Source of the DNA: Raffaelea ambrosiae
Lineage: Eukaryota > Ascomycota > Sordariomycetes > Ophiostomatales > Ophiostomataceae
Assembly (NCBI GenBank): GCA_002778195.1
Contig: PCDI01000003.1
Location: 2,935,913-2,999,912 of the forward strand
DNA: 64,000 nt
Direction of reading: 5' to 3'
Shown piece by piece: positions 57,865 to 64,000 of this stretch. The notes below the pieces were generated by a model. The model saw nothing but the letters and a program-made list of their open reading frames with translations, did not search any database and was not told where the DNA came from. The position numbers and the translations under genes are program-made. Each line of letters opens with the position of its first letter. Positions within the stretch are counted from its first letter, which is position 1.

Positions 57865-59353
57865 CATTTGCACGGAGGCGGATGCAGCTACTATTTTGGT
57901 CGACAAGGTGCCTCATGAGGTCGCAGGCTATGATTTTCAACAATATGGCGATATATGGACCGATGAACAGTGGGAGCAATGGCTCGTGGGTGTTTTTTTT
58001 TTAAAAAAAGAACACAATAAATTAAAAAAGTTGACTACTACGCCTATATAAAGCAGTGCAAGATGCCAAAATAATTCAATGTGGTTGAAAGCCATGAGTG
58101 AAGAGAGGTAAGAACAAAGAAGTGAGAAGCAACTGATACTAAAAGCCAGGTGAAAATGGCCTAAACGCGGTTTCTTATCGAAGTCTTCAGCCGCTCCCGT
58201 CAACTGGCCACAATACAACATATACGGCTAACAAAATAAACAGAACGGTGCGGAAAATCTTGAAGGGAGTAAGACCAAGTAGGGAAGTTTTGACGCCCGA
58301 AGTTTGCGAGAAAATACGAACATATGCCAAAGAGAACCCAGGCGCGACTCAGAAGGAAATTGGAAGCAAATTTGGCCGTTCTTAAAGGCAAGTTCTCTAA
58401 TACAGTCCACCTTTTTCGACAATACTACACGGCTGACCAAGTAAGCAGTACGATTTCCAAAACTCTGCGTCCAATGCCAGTGACATCTTGTCCACAAAAC
58501 TAGTGTGGTCCGTTCTTGACCGGCTGCACGGAGATAGGAACGGGTAGAGAGGAGTTCTTAGATTCGATATTAATTGGCGAGGAGGAGACGTTGAGAGGTA
58601 GAAAAGAAAGTTGGTGTTCGACTATACTCAGTCACCAGTTCAAGAAGACAAGCACAAGGACGAAAGTAGATTTCAAGTTGTTGAATACAAAGAGAAAGAA
58701 AGTAGGTCTACGTATAGTTTGCCGGAAGGAAAGAAAAAAACATGAAAGGGATATTTCGAAAAATAAGAAACCAGCTTTAGCCATGGAAGATAATCCTCTA
58801 CCGCGAAAAGAAATTGATTTTCGTAAAGCCAATGAAAATGGCCGTGTCCCAGAGCAGAGAAAACTATTAACGTCTTTGGTCTTTTACTCTTTCCCGCCCC
58901 ACGGCAATTGCATCTTCCTCCCCAGTAAGGATGTGACTTTTATTGCCCTCACTAACATTGTATCGTATCGTCGAAAATACCGCGTCTTCATCCCGTCCTC
59001 ACTTCTAGGACGGACGCCTACGTCAACCCGCCGGCCAACTCCGGCTACAGAGCGTCGACGGTTAGTTTACGTGAAAACCGGTCCTGGCAGAAGTGTGGTG
59101 TTATGGATGGTTGCTTTGGAGAAATGATCCGTGATTACTATCCCCGTAACGATCCTAGACGCGTCGCGCCTATCCTAGTTCGAATCGATCGTCCGGTCGA
59201 GGAGACAGAGAGTAAAGGTAATATAAGACCGACACCACAGGAATCTTTTCATCTTCCTCTCTTTTTCTTATCGTCTTCTCTCTCTCTCCTACACCGGCCC
59301 CTTTTCTTTACACTCGCACACTTCGACATCGATCTTCTTTGTTTACTTACACC
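57865..59353. other. Intergenic with a transposase-type HTH relic
   Basis: Apart from the helix-turn-helix fragment at 58269-58385, no gene is supported. A 203-codon frame at 58516-59127 is open but Lys/Arg-rich without domain likeness. Confidence 0.35.
58269..58385 (+). pseudogene. CENP-B/psq-like helix-turn-helix fragment
   Basis: The frame reads EVLTPEVCEKIRTYAKEN then PGATQKEIGSKFGRS and stops (TAA at 58383). The pattern LTPEx5IxxyAxxxPxxtqxxigxxFg is that of the N-terminal HTH of CENP-B-like proteins and pogo/Fot1-type transposases. No DDE part is readable next to it. It is probably a relic of a DNA transposon or domesticated HTH gene. Confidence 0.4.
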
Positions 59354-60109
59354 ATGTCACCAGACGAAGCATGGAGCATCGTCGCGGCTCTTCTCGCCAC
59401 TTCTTGTTATGTGTTTTATTTTGTTTACCACTACACCCGCGGCTCACACAATGGACGAGAATTCTTTATTCTCTTCCCACTCTATATCTCCACCACGGTC
59501 GCTTTGACTGTTGCTCACTTTTGTACCGAGAACACCGTCGCCTCTTCTCTTCTCGTTGCCTTGAAGATCGACACCGTTGCTTGTATTAGCTTTATTCTAG
59601 TTAGGTCTCTCCCGCGCTCTATACCTGTCGATCTACTCTAACCATCTTCTTAGCTACGTTTTCTATGTCCTCTGCTGCTCGAATTATCCAATATGTATCC
59701 TTCACGCGTTTCGCGTATCGTTCGGCCTATACCTACCTTGATTGTCCACACACTGATCACCACTATCTGCGTCTTAATTGGAATTGTCATCGATACTTTC
59801 CGTCCATTTGCCTACGCCTCGTTTTCAATCGTGCCACTCCTGACGGCCACTACCGTTTTTGTTTATTCAGCATTGTATCTGACAACGCGAAAGAGCGCCC
59901 GAATCCTGGTTACGGCAGGTATTAGCCTTTCTGCGATGGTGGCCGATATCACCTTCATTGGATTGACTGCACGTTTTCCTATTGATTTACATATACTGTC
60001 TTGTTTTTTGTGCGCCTCTGTATGGCTTTGCTGGCCAGTCAGCCTCCTCATTAAGAAATATCGCCCGGACACGGGCTCAGACAGGAGTCTGGACTGGATT
60101 GAAGTTTGA
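59354..60109 (+). CDS. Putative multi-pass membrane protein
   Basis: Exons 59354-59599 and 59654-60109 give 233 residues with about seven hydrophobic spans (IVAALLATSCYVFYFVY, FFILFPLYISTTVALTV, LIVHTLITTICVLIGIVI, IVPLLTATTVFVYSALYL, ILSCFLCASVWLCWPVSLL). The donor is GTTAGG, weaker than others here, so the junction is tentative. A pyrimidine-rich leader precedes the ATG. No family recognised; no clear similarity to the membrane protein at 53.6-54.5 kb beyond hydrophobicity. Confidence 0.5.
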
Positions 60110-60701
60110 AGGAAACGATACATATCTCTTTTGGTCGGGTTTTCCATTTGCTTCTATATTTGGGTAAATTCATTAAGTCTCTCTTCCTTTGCCCCTGTCC
60201 GCTATTGTTGTGAGTTTGCTGGCTTAATGGCGTCGACGTGGATGCTACATGATCTCGGCAGCGCTGGATTCTCAAAAGGGGGTTAAAATTGTAAGAGCGA
60301 CAATCTCCTTTTTTCCTACTCAATTTTTCCGCCTGCCTATAAAAGGATTTGTTTATTTATCTTTTTTCCTCTTCGTTTTGTTTCCTTCTCTGCCCTTCCT
60401 TTTCAAACACCAGGCTCACAAATTCTGTATAACCAAATACCTCTTCTCCCGTGGCCACCGCGTGAGAAACTACCGTGGTATGTTTCCTTAATCTGCCGCA
60501 TTGTTGAAAACAAGAGCGAAGTACTCGGAAAAGAGCGATCATAGAAGAAGTAAGTCATACCTACAGCACGCGGACGCGCTCTCCTTGTATCCTGCGCGGC
60601 AAGCCTTCCTTCTCGATTTCCGTCTCGCGGGCAAGAAACAATGCTAATACGACCAGATTTCTCGACCCTCACAGGCAGTTTCCTCTCCAAGGACTCGATC
60701 A
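60110..60701. promoter_or_regulatory. Intergenic; upstream of cyclin gene
   Basis: Contains gcctataaaagg, a TATA element at about 60332-60343, and pyrimidine-rich sequence. No gene supported between the membrane protein and the cyclin. Confidence 0.4.
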
Positions 60702-61874
60702 ATGAATCCGCGGTTAGAACCGGGCCCTCTGGGGTCTTCCACTGCATATTGCACACCTGGGGAACTCAATGCAGTCAACTCGTGGCCTCAAATACCATTT
60801 GGCAACAACGGAGACGGTGGTCAAGGTCGGGGATCAGGCCCGGATGCTCTCTCCATTGGCGATAGGCATGATCCTAGCATACACTCGCCTTGGCCACGTC
60901 GTCCTTGGCGAAAGTCAGCGAATCTACTTCATAATCTCGACGATCAGAGCGACGCAGAAGACGGCCCGCGCGCACCCAGCTCGACCACGACAGAATTCGA
61001 GGATGGAATGCAGCAGTCCTGCCGCCCACGGCCGAAGACTACCTCGCCATTAATATTCACTTCCAGCTCTCCCCAAAACGGCTCCATTNCCCCTACTCTN
61101 TNTCCCGAATACTACGGCGTGTCACTATCGNGACATCTTCTCGCCGACNATCTCTCCGCCGCAGCGGATAGACTTCTCCCTGGACACAATATCAGTGAGA
61201 CTGCGACTGGAGCTGAGTCTTCTATGTCACCGGTGTCTCCCACAGCAATTCCACATCGTCCTCCCCCTACATTAGCCAGCATGTACGACAGTCGCCGCCC
61301 ACCGTACGNATACTCAGTCGGACTAATGACCGAGTATATCACTGAGATGACCGGCTGTCTCGCGATNGACACNACACTTGTCTCAGCCAGTTTCTNTACA
61401 TCGTTGTATGGCTTACTCGAGTGTACCAAACTGCCCGGTGCCACCATTCTGCTCGGCCTCGTATATCTTTCGAAGCGAAACCAGACTCTTCCCCTTACCA
61501 ACGGGTCCGCGCGGCGGGCGGTGTCAGAAGACGAGGCCTGGCAGATGCTAACTGTGGCCATGATGCTCGGCAGCAAATATCTGGACGACGGGACATATTC
61601 CAACACGTATTNGGCGGACGTCAGTGGCATTCCCAAAGCCGACCTCAACATGCTGGAGCGCGAGTGGCTACGAGCAGTCCACTGGTCCTTGTACGTCGAC
61701 CTNGACTTGGATCCGGCCTACGGCGCATGGATTGCAAGCTGGCAGGGCTGGCTTGCCACAAAAAGCATCCAGATGACGCAGAACCCGACCGCCGCATGGT
61801 TTCCTATCTGCGAATCCCCGCCATCCGCACCCAGCATGGCCGAACCCCCCATTTTCTTTCGATCAACCAGGTAG
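60702..61874 (+). CDS. Pcl/Clg1-like cyclin
   Basis: A single frame of 390 residues containing about a dozen N bases that leave several residues unread. The N-terminal 150 residues are Ser/Pro-rich and disordered. The cyclin fold covers about residues 200-340: ATILLGLVYLSKRN, EDEAWQMLTVAMMLGSKYLDDGT, and the DVSGIPKADLNMLEREWL helix, all typical of the Pho80/Pcl/Clg1 branch that pairs with Pho85-type kinases. It presumably directs such a kinase. The ATG at 60702 is the first in frame, but an upstream exon is possible. It sits just before an assembly gap and is probably an accessory paralogue. Confidence 0.7.
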   Translation: MNPRLEPGPLGSSTAYCTPGELNAVNSWPQIPFGNNGDGGQGRGSGPDALSIGDRHDPSIHSPWPRRPWRKSANLLHNLDDQSDAEDGPRAPSSTTTEFEDGMQQSCRPRPKTTSPLIFTSSSPQNGSIXPTXXPEYYGVSLSXHLLADXLSAAADRLLPGHNISETATGAESSMSPVSPTAIPHRPPPTLASMYDSRRPPYXYSVGLMTEYITEMTGCLAXDXTLVSASFXTSLYGLLECTKLPGATILLGLVYLSKRNQTLPLTNGSARRAVSEDEAWQMLTVAMMLGSKYLDDGTYSNTYXADVSGIPKADLNMLEREWLRAVHWSLYVDXDLDPAYGAWIASWQGWLATKSIQMTQNPTAAWFPICESPPSAPSMAEPPIFFRSTR

Positions 61875-62380
61875 CCGGACGCCGCTCCTTCGATACGTCC
61901 ACGCCACCTAAACGAGAGACAACTTTCATGTNGCAGGCGTGTCCGCCTTCCGGTTATTTTCAGGAACTCAGATAAAAAGACGAATGCGGTGTCGTAAGAA
62001 GCGCGAGGCCTTTCAGAATGTTCGGTGTATGGTCCGCCCTTGTAAATGTAAGGCTCTTCGAGCGACGTATTCGAGCTTTTATAGTGCTGACACGAAACGT
62101 GCGCATNNNNNNNNNNNNNNNNNNNNNNNNNNNNNNNNNNNNNNNNNNNNNNNNNNNNNNNNNNNNNNNNNNNNNNNNNNNNNNNNNNNNNNNNNNNNNN
62201 NNNNNNNNNNNNNNNNNNNNNNNNNNNNNNNNNNNNNNNNNNNNNNNNNNNNNNNNNNNNNNNNNNNNNNNNNNNNNNNNNNNNNNNNNNNNNNNNNNNN
62301 NNNNNNNNNNNNNNNNAACTTGGTGTTATTTTTTTTTTTTTTTAGCAGGGCTGTTTGTCCATATATTCGCTTGCTTTGTA

Positions 62381-62412
<32 letters not shown>

Positions 62413-64000
62413 CCCTTTTTCTTTCTTTACGCGTTATTTCTAAACAAGGGAAAACGATCTGTCACTTTTCATCATTCGGGGGAGAGCATAGAGCTGAAGG
62501 TGCTTTATCGCGTAGCGGCTTAGCCGGAATTTCCATTTAGCGTTATAATTGGAGGGGGGGGGAGACGGCGGTTCTGCGAGCGCGTTGAGACCCGTAATCC
62601 GCGAGTTAATGAGCGGGTTTCTTAAGGTTGAAAAAGCATATAACTTTAACTCTTCTTATAGCTTCACACATATACATACTTACACTTGCTTTCGTTACTA
62701 TAAGCGGTTTATTTGCTTTCTTTGGTTTTTTTAAGTTCTTTAGTTTCTTTAAGTGGTTTATTTTTTTTTCTTGTTTTTATAAATAGCTTCATCGGATGGT
62801 TTGCTTAAGTGTTTCTTATACGGCTTCTTTAAGTGGCTATTTATCAATCTCGATTTTATATTCTTGTTTAAGGAAGCGTGTGTTAAAAACGGCGACCTTT
62901 CTTTGCTTAGACGGATAAGGAAAGGAAGCAGTTGAAAAGAGAATAAAGACTAAAAGGCGTTATTGGACTCTTTAAAGTCGTATTTACCGAGGTCGCTGAT
63001 GTTTTAATATATACTTTTTATTTTAGTTTTTTTTTATTTCTTTTTAAGGTTTTTTTTAATGGTTTTAAACAATTCTTTCAGTTTCTTTATTCTTTTTTTC
63101 TTTAATTTTATTAGCGTTTATAGTGCTTTTTTTTTTTTAAAGTCTTTCTTCCTTTAGTGCTTTATATCTTTCTTTACTCTCATTACTTTTTTATATTTTT
63201 ATAAATATATAAACATATAAACATGTATAAATGTATAAATGCGTGAATGCGTGATTGCGTAAATACACTTTTATACTCTCGTTTTTCCGTTTTCTTTTTT
63301 CCTCGTTGTCTTTTATTATTTTTTTATGTTTTCTTTTTTTATTCTCGTTTTCCTTTTTTGTTTTGTCGTATTTTTATAACGTACTATATGATTACAACCG
63401 TCGCTTTTACAACTAAGATACCACCACCACTTTAAGGTAGGTATCTTACTATATAAAACAACTACTCGTTACTTTTTATAAAACTATATATAAAAGCATT
63501 GTTTTTATTTTTATCTTTGTTTACTACTTTGTCGACTTGTATGATTCGCTGTTTTAAATAAACCCAGCTATTATTTATAACTTATCTTTTAAGATAGGGC
63601 TAACACGCATGGTACAGCTTGCTTTGTTTTTTAAATTATATACTATATGCTCCTAAATAAATAACTTAGTACTAACACGTATTTAGCGGAGTTTGAGAAA
63701 CGAGAGCAGTTAGCCATTTAGTGATTTAAACCCATCTAGCACGAATAAGTTTTAATTTCTTATCGCTATTATTGTGTTTGGTTTGTTTTATACTTTATTA
63801 ATTTTATTCATATTTTTTTTTAATCGAACTATATAACGTTTGGGGTTTTTTTTTTTTTTTTTTTTGGGTTTTTAACTTTTACGAGTAGAGCTTTTTTTAA
63901 ATTTTTAAATTTTTAAATTTTTATTTTTGTTTTTCCCCTTTCCGTTATAAGAGACCGTGGAGGTCGTGCATATTTATATTTAGTATAACTTAAGCGCGTC
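61875..64000. other. Assembly gap (62107-62316) and T-rich non-coding tract
   Basis: N block of 210 bp, then about 1.7 kb of AT-rich sequence with strong excess of T over A on the plus strand, long T runs (for example 62384-62412 and 63846-63864), and short words such as tttttaaatttttaaa near the end. No coding potential and no telomere repeat. Confidence 0.6.

Overview
The window looks like genomic DNA of a filamentous ascomycete (Pezizomycotina, probably Sordariomycetes; I cannot name the genus). The genes have short introns of about 50-150 bp with GT..AG ends and CTAAC-like branch sites. There are Zn2Cys6 and C2H2 transcription factors and a chromodomain Ty3/gypsy element carrying the directional C-to-T and G-to-A damage typical of repeat-induced point mutation (RIP). 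Single N bases and a 210-bp N block show a draft assembly.

Left part (about 1.6-28.4 kb): GC-rich and gene-dense. First comes a possible catabolic group: an HSL-type esterase, an amidase, a Zn2Cys6 regulator and an MFS transporter of the anion:cation symporter type. It is followed by the conserved G-patch splicing factor of the TFIP11/Ntr1 family and a small secreted protein with two six-cysteine modules. Next is a block bounded by two inverted paralogues (18.3-20.6 kb plus strand; 26.0-28.4 kb minus strand). Both encode N-terminal zinc-finger-like motifs followed by a Ulp1/SENP-like domain in which the catalytic cysteine is serine. Between them lie a second Zn2Cys6 regulator, a secreted beta-lactamase-fold protein lacking its usual Lys and Tyr, and an intron-containing tRNA-Ala(CGC).

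Right part (28.4-64 kb): accessory-type DNA. It starts with an AT-rich, RIP-damaged tract and a 5.6-kb Ty3/gypsy chromovirus-like element whose 5' LTR and most of whose interior are mutated while its 3' LTR is nearly clean. Beyond it lie a 61-bp perfect inverted repeat, a third Ulp1-like gene with an intact His/Asp/Gln/Cys set, and a row of regulatory or signalling genes and relics: C2H2 factors (one Con7-like), a Ras-like GTPase without a CAAX box, a Pcl/Clg1-like cyclin, two small multi-pass membrane proteins, several unrecognised proteins, and a glycosyltransferase-2 gene whose first third is clean and the rest RIP-degraded. The window ends in an extremely T-rich tract.

The most unusual signal is the Ulp1-like family: two diverged zinc-finger paralogues share the same Cys-to-Ser change, one of them with a nonsense codon, and a third, catalytically complete member lies about 10 kb further on.
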